64,000 nucleotides of DNA from Paenibacillus durus (GCF_000756615.1 NZ_CP009288.1:4030001-4094000), one strand, 5' to 3'. Positions 18,369 through 26,203 are shown, numbered from the stretch's first letter. The notes: generated by a model from the letters alone, not told the origin. Translations and numbers: made by a program.

Positions 18369-18887
18369 TTATACCAGGTAGCGTTCCTTGATGATGCTCA
18401 GATGATGCAGCTCATGACCGATCAGCAGGCAGGCCTGCGCCCTTGCCGTAATAGGATGGCCGTTCGAGGAGCCTTTGCGGGTCCACGCTTCTTCCGGAAT
18501 GGCCGCAATCAAAGCCAGCGTCGATTGGCGCGAGGCTTTAAATTGCCGGGTCAACTCCTCCAGCGAATAGGAATCAAACCCGGCTGCATTCACAAAATCA
18601 TTCTCATCATACCCGGGAAGCGGCGTCTGATCTCCCCTTGATATCCGCAGCACACGATAGGCGAAAATCCGGTCACTGTCGGTCAAATGACCTAGCAGCT
18701 GCTTGATGCTCCATTTCTCCGGGGCATACCGGTAACTCCCCTGCTCCTCGGTCAATCCTTCAAACAAGGCGAACGCAGTCTTCGATTGTTCCAGCAGCAC
18801 ATCGGCAAGCTCTCCCTTTTCCGGCACCAATTTAAGATACTTTTCGTAACTTTCGTCATATTCCTCGCTTAACAGACGCTGATTCAT
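18369..18887 (-). CDS. DinB-like (four-helix) protein
   Basis: 172 aa. DinB_2/YfiT-like helical bundle with the three-His metal site pattern: QLLGHLTDSDRIFAYR and LIGHELHHLSIIKERYL. Members include metal-dependent thiol transferases; a specific substrate cannot be assigned. Single gene with its own terminator, start ATG preceded by AGGAGA. Confidence 0.85.
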   Translation of the reverse strand: MNQRLLSEEYDESYEKYLKLVPEKGELADVLLEQSKTAFALFEGLTEEQGSYRYAPEKWSIKQLLGHLTDSDRIFAYRVLRISRGDQTPLPGYDENDFVNAAGFDSYSLEELTRQFKASRQSTLALIAAIPEEAWTRKGSSNGHPITARAQACLLIGHELHHLSIIKERYLV

Positions 18888-19003
18888 AACAAATCTCCTC
18901 TCGATTTTAAAATAAAAAGAAATATTTGGTGGAAAGTGTAATTATCTGTTGTTGAATTGTATATTATTCGCTATACTAATTTCAAGAATTAGGAAATGAG
19001 AGT

Positions 19004-19684
19004 TTGCACACTTGGAGCGTGTCTGAATTGATTAATTTTATTTTTTACGTGTTTTTTTCGGTTTTGGATACTGCTTCACTCTTTTATCTTGCTTTGAAGC
19101 TTTTTAAGATTGATCTTTATCTAAAAGAAATTATCTTCGCAAGTTTAATCATGACTTTCCTCTCATACGTAATCAGAGTAGAGCATGGCTACGCATATCT
19201 GGATGTTTTCATGCAATTTGTTTTTTTCGTCTGCTTTTTATGGATGCTGTTTCGGATACATATCTTTTACGCTACTATTATGGCCGGCACAGCTCTGCAG
19301 GCTTTTATGTTGATACAATCACTAATCTATATTGTCATAAATATCACCGGGATTTATCAACTGGATTTCCCCATCGTCTCTACTGGAATATTTCTGATGC
19401 AATTAATAACTGACTCAGTTGTTATATTTATAGGCTATTATATTGGCAAAAAAAGAAAAGGCTTTGATTATATACCCGATAAACCCGATGCTAGACTCAT
19501 AATTAACAAACGAGATATCATATTATTCTCCTTATCTGTTCCATCTGTTGCCTGTTTATTCTTAATGATGTATTTCCTGAAATATTTATATCAGTTTGCT
19601 TTTCTGGTTCCTTTGTTTTATGGCACCGTATTAATTGGTTATTTGTATTTCTCCAACAAAAAGGATCGTGGTGATATATTCTGA
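19004..19684 (+). CDS. Polytopic membrane protein of agr-like locus (sensor-like, no kinase)
   Basis: 226 aa with six to seven hydrophobic segments and almost no soluble domain. The layout (paired helices and a short basic loop KKRKGFDYIPDKPDARLIINKRD near 148-170) resembles the membrane sensor half of AgrC-type histidine kinases, but no HATPase or His-phosphotransfer domain follows. It stops six bases before agrB, consistent with translational coupling. The TTG start at 19004 has AGGAAATGAG upstream. Family not recognised; a role as AIP receptor or peptide exporter is inference from position. Confidence 0.7.
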   Translation: MHTWSVSELINFIFYVFFSVLDTASLFYLALKLFKIDLYLKEIIFASLIMTFLSYVIRVEHGYAYLDVFMQFVFFVCFLWMLFRIHIFYATIMAGTALQAFMLIQSLIYIVINITGIYQLDFPIVSTGIFLMQLITDSVVIFIGYYIGKKRKGFDYIPDKPDARLIINKRDIILFSLSVPSVACLFLMMYFLKYLYQFAFLVPLFYGTVLIGYLYFSNKKDRGDIF

Positions 19685-19689
19685 GCACC

Positions 19690-20199
19690 TTGGCCAATAA
19701 AATCGCTGTTGCTATTAAACGAGCGAATCCAGAAGATACCAGTTCCATTGAAGTAATGGAATATTCCCTAGGCATCATTTTGAACGCTCTTCTTACTTTT
19801 GCCGTATCTTCATTGATTGGCTGGTTATTAGGCAATTTTGAAGCGACACTAACTTTTATGCTATGTTTTAACCTATTGCGATTATGTTCAGGAGGCTTTC
19901 ATCTAAAGACAGCTACTGCCTGTAATATAGCCTCTACCTTGATCTATTCCTTCACTCCTTATTTTTTTGCGGTTAGCGGGACTATTCTTTGGACCATGAA
20001 TGCCGTATCTCTGATTATGATGATTCTTTTTGCTCCCAATCCGGATAAAAATGCTCAAATTCCAGTAAAATGGTTCCCTTACCTTAAATGCGTTTCGATT
20101 TTGCTGGTCTGCTTCAACTTCTGGATTGAATCTTCTAATATGGCTTTAGCATTTTTCATTCAGTCTTTAACCATTATACCCTGGGAAAGGAGGTTATGA
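19690..20199 (+). CDS. agrB: AgrB-type accessory gene regulator, membrane endopeptidase
   Basis: 169 aa. Several membrane segments and the catalytic pair in RLCSGGFHLKTATACN (His near 77, Cys near 84), as in AgrB enzymes that cleave AgrD and cyclise the autoinducer peptide. The TTG start at 19690 has no strong ribosome site and follows the stop of the preceding gene at once, so coupling is likely. Its stop overlaps the first ATG of the AgrD-like gene. Confidence 0.88.
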   Translation: MANKIAVAIKRANPEDTSSIEVMEYSLGIILNALLTFAVSSLIGWLLGNFEATLTFMLCFNLLRLCSGGFHLKTATACNIASTLIYSFTPYFFAVSGTILWTMNAVSLIMMILFAPNPDKNAQIPVKWFPYLKCVSILLVCFNFWIESSNMALAFFIQSLTIIPWERRL

Positions 20200-20201
20200 T
20201 C

Positions 20202-20321
20202 ATGAGAAAAACTGTCGCAAAACATGCCTCTTCTGCTCTTTCCGCTTCTGCGCGTTTCTTTGCTTCCGTAATGAAAATAGGCCTAAACAGCCCTGAAATC
20301 CCGCAAGAACTGCGCAAGTAA
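20202..20321 (+). CDS. agrD: AgrD-like autoinducer precursor without cysteine
   Basis: 39 aa. Amphipathic N-terminal helix (MRKTVAKHASSALSASARFF), then a short core and the C-terminal recognition tail SPEIPQELRK, matching the acidic/Pro xPEVPxEL tail of AgrD. The usual thiolactone Cys is absent; the only nucleophile near the expected core is Ser22 (ASVMKIGL). AAAGGAGG stands 8 bases before this ATG; another ATG six bases upstream overlaps the agrB stop. Expected product: a cyclic lactone or a linear peptide signal (inference). Confidence 0.8.
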   Translation: MRKTVAKHASSALSASARFFASVMKIGLNSPEIPQELRK

Positions 20322-20342
20322 TCGATTAAGGATGGGGAAAAC

Positions 20343-20672
20343 ATGCGTGTTCTACTAAAAGACGGTTCCTCCCTTGAAGTCAAAGAGGAAGATATATTGT
20401 ATTTCTCCAATTACAAGAATACAATATTCGTCCATACGAAAGAAGGCGAGTTTGTTCTCCCCACAACTTTGTCTGACCTGTTTGCCGCTTATGGAAGTCG
20501 GGGATTTGAGCGTCTTGACCGCAGCAATGTCGTCAATATGAATAATATTAACGACTACGATGCTAGTCGCAAGATTGTGCTCTTCCAATCGGGAGAACAA
20601 TTCGCAACAGTTTCGGAGGCAAACGAAAGACGCATCCAAAGATTCCTGGCAGCGGTAGACAAAAACCCGTAA
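20343..20672 (+). CDS. Stand-alone LytTR DNA-binding protein
   Basis: 109 aa made almost entirely of a LytTR domain (DILYFSNYKNTIFVHTKEGEF..LSDLFAAYGSRGFERLDRSNVVNMNNIND). AgrA normally has this domain fused behind a receiver; here the receiver is missing. It is 21 bp after agrD and closes the operon. Likely reads the peptide system without phosphorelay or regulates the operon itself (inference). GGATGGGG lies upstream of the ATG. Confidence 0.85.
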   Translation: MRVLLKDGSSLEVKEEDILYFSNYKNTIFVHTKEGEFVLPTTLSDLFAAYGSRGFERLDRSNVVNMNNINDYDASRKIVLFQSGEQFATVSEANERRIQRFLAAVDKNP

Positions 20673-20691
20673 GAATAACCGTTTCACCCAA

Positions 20692-20742
20692 TTAAAAAGC
20701 AGCGCGACAAATTGCTGGTCAATTTATCGTACTGCTTTTTTA
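20692..20742 (+). terminator. Terminator of agr-like operon
   Basis: AAAAAGCAG and CTGCTTTTT form the outer stem of a long hairpin, with inner CG and AAATT/AATTT pairings, ending in TTTTTTAAT. Confidence 0.8.
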
Positions 20743-20902
20743 ATATACAGCTGCTTTAAGAAGAACAACTATTATTACATATTATCCATCATTTGTAAAG
20801 AGAAATTGAGAGGGAGAATCAGGGAAGACAAGGAGAGGGATAGATGGTACCATTTGGAAAGGATGTATTTTCAAGAAACTAATTAACTTATGGAGGAATC
20901 TA

Positions 20903-21076
20903 ATGGACTATCATTTTACTCCTTCTCCGCGCCCCTCCTCACTTGAAATGTTAACCGATGAACAGCTATTTAACATCTATGAATTGGCGGTACAGGCGAA
21001 GGCATCTCCCGAATTTATAGAAATTATCGAAGACGTGCTGACAAAAAGAAGACCGGAGCACTGTGAAAGTTGCTAG
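20903..21076 (+). CDS. sda: Sda-like sporulation histidine kinase inhibitor
   Basis: 57 aa. After an unstructured N-terminus, LTDEQLFNIYELAVQAKASPEFIEIIEDVLTKRR matches the Sda hairpin (consensus LSDexLxxxYxxAxxxxLxxdFIxLIexEixRR). Sda binds KinA-type kinases and blocks the phosphorelay that feeds Spo0A when replication is disturbed. GGAGG lies 5 bases before the ATG. The C-terminal CESC pair is unusual. It lies about 0.9 kb from the prophage end, on chromosome that was adjacent to spo0A before integration. Confidence 0.8.
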   Translation: MDYHFTPSPRPSSLEMLTDEQLFNIYELAVQAKASPEFIEIIEDVLTKRRPEHCESC

Positions 21077-21169
21077 CATGCGCCTCAAATAAAGAAGAGT
21101 ACCAGATAGAAGCCGCTTCCTCTATGCAGAGGCAGTTGCTTCCAATTCTGGTGGGCTATTTTATGTTCT

Positions 21170-21358
21170 TCACCTGAATCTTATCCTCTTATCTAAAGAT
21201 CTCCACCTATCCATATCCCCGTTACACCACAGGCTCCAATGCTTTATGTCCTTTTCATAAAAATAAGCTACTAAAACATTTGTATCAACAAAAAAAGCAT
21301 CTTCCCCCTCAATAAGAGGTACAATGCTTTTCCCAAAATCAATTTCAGATAAAGGCAT
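21170..21358 (-). pseudogene. Truncated PIN-domain toxin (VapC-like)
   Basis: 62 aa beginning MPLSEIDFGKSIVPLIEGED, then AFFVDTNVLVAYFYEKD, the first acidic motif of PIN ribonucleases (DTN). From about residue 39 the sequence turns into an unrelated Trp/Arg-rich tail and stops; PIN toxins are about 130-150 aa with three more acidic residues. It starts right after the upstream antitoxin-like gene. Probably the remnant of a toxin-antitoxin module. Confidence 0.65.
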
Positions 21359-21360
21359 TA

Positions 21361-21537
21361 TTATTTACCTCTAACTTCCCGGCAAATCTCTTGAGCATCA
21401 ATAACATTTCTTGTTTTAATTGATCCTCCAGCCTTAACCATTTGACTTCTTTTTTCTTCGGTTAATTGTTTCTTTTTTTCTGCTATTTTTGCAAGCGCAG
21501 TTGGAGACATTTTCTTACCTCCCTTATCTCTCTTCAT
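21361..21537 (-). CDS. Small basic antitoxin-like protein
   Basis: 58 aa, Lys-rich: MKRDKGGKKMSPTALAKIAE then helical segments ending EICREVRGK. AGGAGGTGTTTCT precedes the ATG; a second ATG nine codons in has GGGAGG upstream. It ends two bases before the PIN fragment's start, the usual antitoxin-toxin order. Antitoxin role is inferred from position only. Confidence 0.55.
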   Translation of the reverse strand: MKRDKGGKKMSPTALAKIAEKKKQLTEEKRSQMVKAGGSIKTRNVIDAQEICREVRGK

Positions 21538-22011
21538 AGAAACACCTCCTAGAAATATTCTAGTAGATGATTCATAAAAATCCTGTTAATATACCCGTCT
21601 AAAGACGAACGAAAAGGGCAAAACAAATGCAAGAGAATGATGACATAAAAAAATTAACCCATTGTTCAAATGTATCATTCGCTGTGGTTGTTTTATTGAT
21701 GTCGATTGGTTAGCCCCATAATGATGAACTAAGCTATTCTTTGGACATTCCAATGTACGGATTGGACGGGGTAGAATAAACTTTTTGCTCAACGGTTCGT
21801 TTTGAGTGTTGGTTAAATCTACTTTTTAAGGATAAAAAAATCATCCCTCCATTGATTTTTTCCGCACTCAATAGAGGAATGAATTTATAGTATTAATCAA
21901 TTAGATAGTTATTCGTTTCCAAATGCTCAAAAAATATTTATAGGCAAAATTATTTTCAACCAAATTATCCGTTAAACCCACCAATCCCTAAGCGTATCAC
22001 TGATCCTTACC
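21538..22011. other. Intergenic chromosome left of the prophage
   Basis: 474 bp, AT-rich, no supported gene. Before integration this stretch would have lain directly downstream of the spo0A stop codon. It may have held the original spo0A terminator, but no convincing hairpin with a leftward T-run is seen. Confidence 0.45.
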
Positions 22012-22078
22012 CTTTCAAGACACCTTATGCTCGATCCGCAGCTTGTCTGCCACCATCGCGATAAACTCGCTATTGGTC
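22012..22078. repeat. attL: attL: duplicated 3' end of spo0A
   Basis: 67 bp identical to 60313-60379 except C at 22066 versus T at 60367. It contains the last 21 codons and stop of spo0A. The one difference is synonymous (GAG/GAA, Glu). Its outer neighbour is chromosomal; its inner neighbour is phage DNA leading to integrase 1. Confidence 0.93.
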
Positions 22079-22161
22079 CCGGACGTCAACGCCAGAAAAC
22101 CGCACAACGACGCGGAAAGTTGGACGTGAACTTGTCGCTATTGCAATAAACTGCGCGCACC

Positions 22162-22196
22162 TTTATCGGAACGTTTAGCGAAACTTTATCGCTAAA
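22162..22196. promoter_or_regulatory. Left cluster of putative integrase arm-type sites
   Basis: Copies of TTTATCG/TTTAGCG at 22162, 22174 and 22185 plus an inverted copy CGCTAAAG at 22189, between attL and integrase 1. The same words recur next to attR, which is how arm-type integrase sites behave. Confidence 0.55.
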
Positions 22197-22210
22197 GGAG
22201 ACGCGGATAA

Positions 22211-23245
22211 ATGACGAAGAAGGAAGCGAAGTTTTCGTTTGTAACGAGAGGTAAAAAAGGCGTAAAGGTGGCGCTGGACAAGCATGTCCCGCAGTTTCTT
22301 GATTCCAAGCGGATTGAGAAGCGCTCACCAAAAACGCTCGAAGCCTATGCGCAGGTACTTGAGCAGTTTCGGAAATGGTACGAAGCAGGAAGCTATAGTG
22401 AAATTACAACCGAAGTCCTGCGGGAGTATATCGAATACCTAACGTTTAACAAAACGAAATGGGACGACCATCCGACGAGTCCTAACGGTGAAAAGGGGCT
22501 ATCACCGCGTACTGTTAACAACGTCATACGGAACATGCGGATTTTCTTTAATTACCTCGTAAGAGAACGTATCATCACCTATTCACCAATGAACGCGGTC
22601 AGCTACCAGGCAGAGGAAAAAGATACGTTCGAAGTATTCACTGATGACGACGTACTTCGGCTACTGAGCGCACCAAACAAACGGGTATATACGGGCCGGA
22701 GGGATTACTGCATGATGCTCGTTCTTTGCGACTGCGGTCTACGCATTAAAGAACTGACCAATCTGCGCGTGTACGATATAGACTTTAAACTACGTCAGAT
22801 TGTCGTTCGCGCCGAAATCGCTAAAACGAATACTACACGCGTCGTTCCGGTATCTCAGCGAACGCTAAAGGAACTCGAAAAGCTTATCGCTTATATGGAT
22901 GTGGGGCCGGGTGATTACGTTTGGTTAACGCAGTTTGGGGAGCGCTACCTCGGGGACACTTTCGGTAAAATGTTAAAGTTGTACGCTAACCGAGTCGGCG
23001 TTTCAGGCCCGCGAGTATCAGCGCACACATTTCGTCATTATTTCGCTGTAAAATTCCTGCGCGGTGGGGGTGATCCAATGGCCCTTGCGCGTATTCTCGG
23101 GCACACCTCACTAAATATGACGCAAGTTTACGTTAAATACACGGGAACGGACTTGCGCGAACAGCACGACAAGGCATCGCCAGTGACCAACTTGATTGAT
23201 AGTGGAAACGAAAAGAAACGCGGTAAGCGACGGTTTAACAAATAG
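22211..23245 (+). CDS. int: Tyrosine recombinase / integrase 1
   Basis: 344 aa. SAM-like N-terminal core-binding domain (ITTEVLREYIEYLTFNKTKW; GLSPRTVNNVIRNMRIFFNY) and a complete catalytic domain: Arg in CDCGLRIKELTNL, HTFRHYF (HxxR), LGHTSLNMTQVYVKY (His and nucleophile Tyr). Basic N- and C-terminal tails. Starts 132 bp inside attL and reads inward. It shares the core-binding signature KWD-H..GLSP-TVN with integrase 2. A Shine-Dalgarno AAAGGAG stands before the ATG. Confidence 0.93.
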   Translation: MTKKEAKFSFVTRGKKGVKVALDKHVPQFLDSKRIEKRSPKTLEAYAQVLEQFRKWYEAGSYSEITTEVLREYIEYLTFNKTKWDDHPTSPNGEKGLSPRTVNNVIRNMRIFFNYLVRERIITYSPMNAVSYQAEEKDTFEVFTDDDVLRLLSAPNKRVYTGRRDYCMMLVLCDCGLRIKELTNLRVYDIDFKLRQIVVRAEIAKTNTTRVVPVSQRTLKELEKLIAYMDVGPGDYVWLTQFGERYLGDTFGKMLKLYANRVGVSGPRVSAHTFRHYFAVKFLRGGGDPMALARILGHTSLNMTQVYVKYTGTDLREQHDKASPVTNLIDSGNEKKRGKRRFNK

Positions 23246-23299
23246 AAAGGTAGACGTACATTGCAGGCAAAAAAAATTCAAAAATAGGTATACTCACAC

Positions 23300-23319
23300 A
23301 CTCTATATAGAGTTATAAT
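23300..23319 (+). promoter_or_regulatory. Palindrome with overlapping -10 element before cargo gene
   Basis: 14-bp palindrome ACTCTATATAGAGT (23300-23313) touching TATAAT (23314-23319), 48 bp before the AT-rich cargo gene. It looks like an operator over a promoter; the -35 is not clear. Confidence 0.45.
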
Positions 23320-23366
23320 TCACATATAAATACAATATATAGTATCTACCTGGAATGGGGGAGCTT

Positions 23367-24278
23367 ATGAGCAACAAACTATTTGAAAAATCAAATCTAT
23401 TAGATGCACTTTTCTTCACAGAAAGTTCTCTTGACCCTCGCCTTGATTTTGACTTTATTCTGAAGGAGACTGAAAGTGACGTACTATCTACGATACGGGA
23501 AGCAGAGCTAGATGACTTCCTTTCTCTTTATGATGTTGGACTTCGGCTTGTTATTGAAATACGAGATACACTTGAAAACGCTCGTCCAGTACAAATAACT
23601 TACCTAGTCCTTATCTCCAAGGTCACGACTCTATTAGTTGGAATAAGAAAAGCGATTCACTCAGGACTTCCTGATGTATTTAAGTGCTTATTTAGACCTT
23701 TGACTGAAGCATTTGATATGCTATACGTGTGTCTCATAGATAGCGACTTTTTGAACAAATATGGAAATCTAAATGAACTTTACGATAACAACCAATTTTG
23801 GATAAAGAACGCAAAGCAAAAGCATATTAAACCTAAAATACACCGACTTTTGAATAAGCTGGGTGACGCCACAGCCCAAATTAAGTTCTTTGATGAAAGA
23901 AGAAAGCGACAACATGAGTTTTTTTCCGAATCACTTCATTCATCTTTCAATTCTGCAATCTCAACGTTCTTTACTCCTACGATAAATGGAGATATCCCGC
24001 TGAATGCATACGGAAATGTAACAACAGCGTACCCGAAACTGTTTCAGGAAGTTTTAGATGAACTTCAACTCTTTAACTACGTTCTATTTCAATTATGTAA
24101 CGTCGATAGTCCGGAACCTTTTTGCCCGCAACCATTAATAGACAACAAAGTTTATCAACACCTTGCCATTAAGTATCATATTCTTTATGACGACTTCATG
24201 CCTAGGTTATACGATTTTGTTGATGAAATTAACACCTCACTCACAAATTCGCTAGATGAATATAAATCACAAGAATAA
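23367..24278 (+). CDS. AT-rich cargo protein of unknown function
   Basis: About 303 aa. All-helical prediction, no membrane segment, Cys-poor. The stretch AIHSGLPDVFKCLFRPLTEA followed by FDMLYVCLID and a later HEFFSESLHSS is reminiscent of DUF5677-like helical proteins, but I cannot confirm this. Base composition is far more AT-rich than the flanking phage genes and it has its own promoter-like region and strong terminator, the pattern of a lysogenic cargo (moron) gene. Start ATG 23367 chosen for GGGGGAG upstream; another in-frame ATG at 23355 overlaps that site. Confidence 0.65.
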   Translation: MSNKLFEKSNLLDALFFTESSLDPRLDFDFILKETESDVLSTIREAELDDFLSLYDVGLRLVIEIRDTLENARPVQITYLVLISKVTTLLVGIRKAIHSGLPDVFKCLFRPLTEAFDMLYVCLIDSDFLNKYGNLNELYDNNQFWIKNAKQKHIKPKIHRLLNKLGDATAQIKFFDERRKRQHEFFSESLHSSFNSAISTFFTPTINGDIPLNAYGNVTTAYPKLFQEVLDELQLFNYVLFQLCNVDSPEPFCPQPLIDNKVYQHLAIKYHILYDDFMPRLYDFVDEINTSLTNSLDEYKSQE

Positions 24279-24286
24279 AAAAAGAC

Positions 24287-24340
24287 GGAAAAGGCATAGT
24301 AAATGCGGATTCTTCTGCACACTATGCCTTTTCCTTTACT
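24287..24340 (+). terminator. Strong terminator after cargo gene
   Basis: Perfect 14-bp stem GGAAAAGGCATAGT / ACTATGCCTTTTCC, 20-nt loop, followed by TTTACT. A-run on the other side, so it may act in both directions. Confidence 0.85.
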
Positions 24341-24762
24341 CATTTAGAACGTTTCATTTAATATCACAGCTATTTAGTCTTACGTCTTTCAGACGACTGC
24401 CAATTTCGAAAATGGCTTCGTCGCTACCGTTCATAAAACAGACACAAAATAATTGATTTTGCCTGCCACAAGCATGTCGAAAATTACGTTATATACTACG
24501 TAACCCCTTTTGGGGCCTCCGATATATGCTCCGCCCTATACGTGTAAACCGAGTAACTACGAGTGAATAGATAAAGTAAATACCGTGGTCCGCCCGCTCT
24601 GATTGACCCTCCTGTTGAATTAGCAATGTGATAACCGGATACTTTTAACCGTAAGATTCCTACTTTTGCGTACATATTTATATGAAGGAAGAAATGAGAG
24701 AGCCCGTATGGGTTCTTTTTTATTTCGCCTTAATGTGAGAATACAGAATCGGAGGAATCGAA
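24341..24762. other. Intergenic region before XRE gene
   Basis: No gene supported. AT-rich. It has an imperfect palindrome near 24485-24503 (TTACGT..ACTACGTAA) and a short leader hairpin AGAGCCC/GGGTTCT followed by TTTTTATTT (24698-24725), which could attenuate rightward transcription into the XRE gene 37 bp later. Confidence 0.4.
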
Positions 24763-24981
24763 ATGAATGGAAAAGAAATGCGCGCTATTAGACTGGCTTA
24801 CGGACTGACGCAGCAGGAATTTTCGCAGTGCCTTGGAACGAGCCTATCTTCGGTCGCGATGGCCGAAACGGGAAAGCGGAAGGTAACAGACAGATTGCGC
24901 TTCAAGATTGCGCGCCATTTCCCGCTTACTACGGAGGTTCAAGCGGTTATCGAGAGCGCGGAGCAACTCGAAGGGAGCTGA
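24763..24981 (+). CDS. XRE-family HTH regulator, small
   Basis: 72 aa. Cro/CI-type helix-turn-helix: MRAIRLAYGLTQQEFSQCLG then TSLSSVAMAETGKRKVTDRL. No sensor domain. Rightward, on the left arm of the prophage, followed by two short genes. CGGAGGAA precedes the ATG. May control the small operon it heads. Confidence 0.8.
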   Translation: MNGKEMRAIRLAYGLTQQEFSQCLGTSLSSVAMAETGKRKVTDRLRFKIARHFPLTTEVQAVIESAEQLEGS

Positions 24982-24986
24982 GCGTA

Positions 24987-25064
24987 ATGGCTGAAGTTCA
25001 GGTGGACACCCGCGACAGTATTACGATTTGGATCGAATCTACTACGAAAACGGAGGCGGCGTAA
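24987..25064 (+). CDS. Very small phage protein
   Basis: 25 aa, MAEVQVDTRDSITIWIESTT then KTEAA. GGGAGC lies 8 bases upstream and it sits tightly between the XRE gene (5 bp) and the next gene (2 bp), which supports translation. No family recognised. Confidence 0.4.
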   Translation: MAEVQVDTRDSITIWIESTTKTEAA

Positions 25065-25066
25065 AT

Positions 25067-25426
25067 ATGGGCGCATGTAAAATCGATACGGAGAAAGTAC
25101 AACGGGCATTTGACGAGAAGTTTCGTATGGAGGATGCGCAAACGGTGCGCCGGGTACTCGTTGAATACGACACGCTGGCGGCCGATCGCTTGGCGAGAGG
25201 TAGCGGAGAGCTTGTCGTTCTTCTGGCGGACTTTCAGCGCGCGGTGAATTGCGCAGGACTCACGCTTTCGGAGCGCCGGGCAGTGAGCGTCGCGGTTAAC
25301 GGCGGGCCTACACATTGGGCGCTCGATCCGGTAGCGTTAGATAGCGCGGTCGAGAAGATTACGGACGTGTTCGTTGGCTGGCGGTATGATAGCGAGTATC
25401 TTACGCCGGCTAATTCGGCGGCATAA
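25067..25426 (+). CDS. Hypothetical phage protein
   Basis: 119 aa. Start ATG at 25067 with GGAGGCGG upstream. Mostly helical; the segment LVVLLADFQRAVNCAGLTLSERRAVSV is like the flexible link of small phage HTH or sigma-like proteins. A similar tone (LTxTERAVFEL, LTRKQRGYIEEAH) occurs in two early-region proteins, but I cannot claim homology. Confidence 0.55.
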   Translation: MGACKIDTEKVQRAFDEKFRMEDAQTVRRVLVEYDTLAADRLARGSGELVVLLADFQRAVNCAGLTLSERRAVSVAVNGGPTHWALDPVALDSAVEKITDVFVGWRYDSEYLTPANSAA

Positions 25427-25502
25427 TCTGGAAATGTCATTGACACTGAAACAACCTTTCTTCGTATAATATTAGAAACATTGTAAAACTAAAGGAGATA
25501 AC

Positions 25503-26135
25503 ATGAAACGTAGTATACTTGCGCTCGTAGCTTTCATACTCTTTGCCGGATGTAGGCCCGCCACAGAACAAGCGATACCAACGTCTAGCCCCTCCCCTTC
25601 GACAAAGCCGATTATAACTCCGTCGCCCTCGCCCGAACCTTCCCTCCCGCCTGACGAGTTATTCCGTAGTGCTAAAACCGAACTTAACGAGGGCAAGCCG
25701 TTAACCGCTCGGAAAATGTTTTATCAGATACTAAATAGTTATCCGGGGACGAAAGAGGCCAAAGCAGCAAAATCGGCCATTGAGTTTATAGAAGGAATTA
25801 GCATGGAGGAAAAATTGCAGAATTTAGATGTGCGAAAAGGTGACTTTCCTCTCGTCCCCTCTCCTACTCCTGAGATAACGCAACCGACAGATACAAGCGA
25901 CTGGATACCAGTAGACGACAACGCAAAAATGACGATGGCCGACTTTTTAAGTATTAAGGAAGGGATGCGGCTATATGACGTGGTGAAAATAGTAGGCGGC
26001 ACGGGCGAGCTTCTATCAGAAGGATACGGAACACAGGTATACTCTTACGAAGGCATAGGCGATTTAGGAGCTAACGCAATAATTACATATACGGACGGTA
26101 AGGTCGTTTCTAAGGCGCAGTACGGGCTTCAATAA
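25503..26135 (+). CDS. Secreted lipoprotein with C-terminal DUF3862-like domain
   Basis: 210 aa. Signal peptide with lipobox LFAGC (Cys near 17), a Ser/Pro/Thr-rich tether (PSPSPSTKPIITPSPSPEPS), a TPR-like helical pair (LFRSAKTELNEGKPLTARKM), a second Pro/Thr linker, and a C-terminal module EGMRLYDVVKIVGGTGELL..YSYEGIGDLGANAIITYTDGKV that resembles DUF3862/BLIP-like folds. Expressed rightward next to the lysis genes. Probably a lysogenic-conversion surface protein (inference). Confidence 0.75.
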   Translation: MKRSILALVAFILFAGCRPATEQAIPTSSPSPSTKPIITPSPSPEPSLPPDELFRSAKTELNEGKPLTARKMFYQILNSYPGTKEAKAAKSAIEFIEGISMEEKLQNLDVRKGDFPLVPSPTPEITQPTDTSDWIPVDDNAKMTMADFLSIKEGMRLYDVVKIVGGTGELLSEGYGTQVYSYEGIGDLGANAIITYTDGKVVSKAQYGLQ

Positions 26136-26140
26136 ACGCA

Positions 26141-26190
26141 AAAAAGCGCAGCCCTCAACGGATTAATTTCCGCGAGAACTGCGCTTCTTT
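26141..26190. terminator. Bidirectional terminator, lipoprotein / lysis genes
   Basis: AAGCGCAG pairs with CTGCGCTT, with inner CTC..CGG/CCG..GAG; an A-run on the left and TTCTTTT on the right. It lies between the rightward lipoprotein gene and the leftward holin gene. Confidence 0.8.
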
Positions 26191-26203
26191 TATTCACTTC
26201 GTT

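Noticed and set aside
21586..21792. 68-codon open frame left of attL
   Set aside because: No ribosome site, AT-rich low-complexity translation, no family resemblance.
24256..24456. 66-codon open frame after the cargo gene
   Set aside because: It runs through the terminator stem-loop, has no ribosome site and is Lys/Arg/Phe low complexity.
24475..24481. TGTCGAA (0A-box word) in the prophage left arm
   Set aside because: A single 7-mer is expected several times by chance in this window; no clustering as seen before spo0A.
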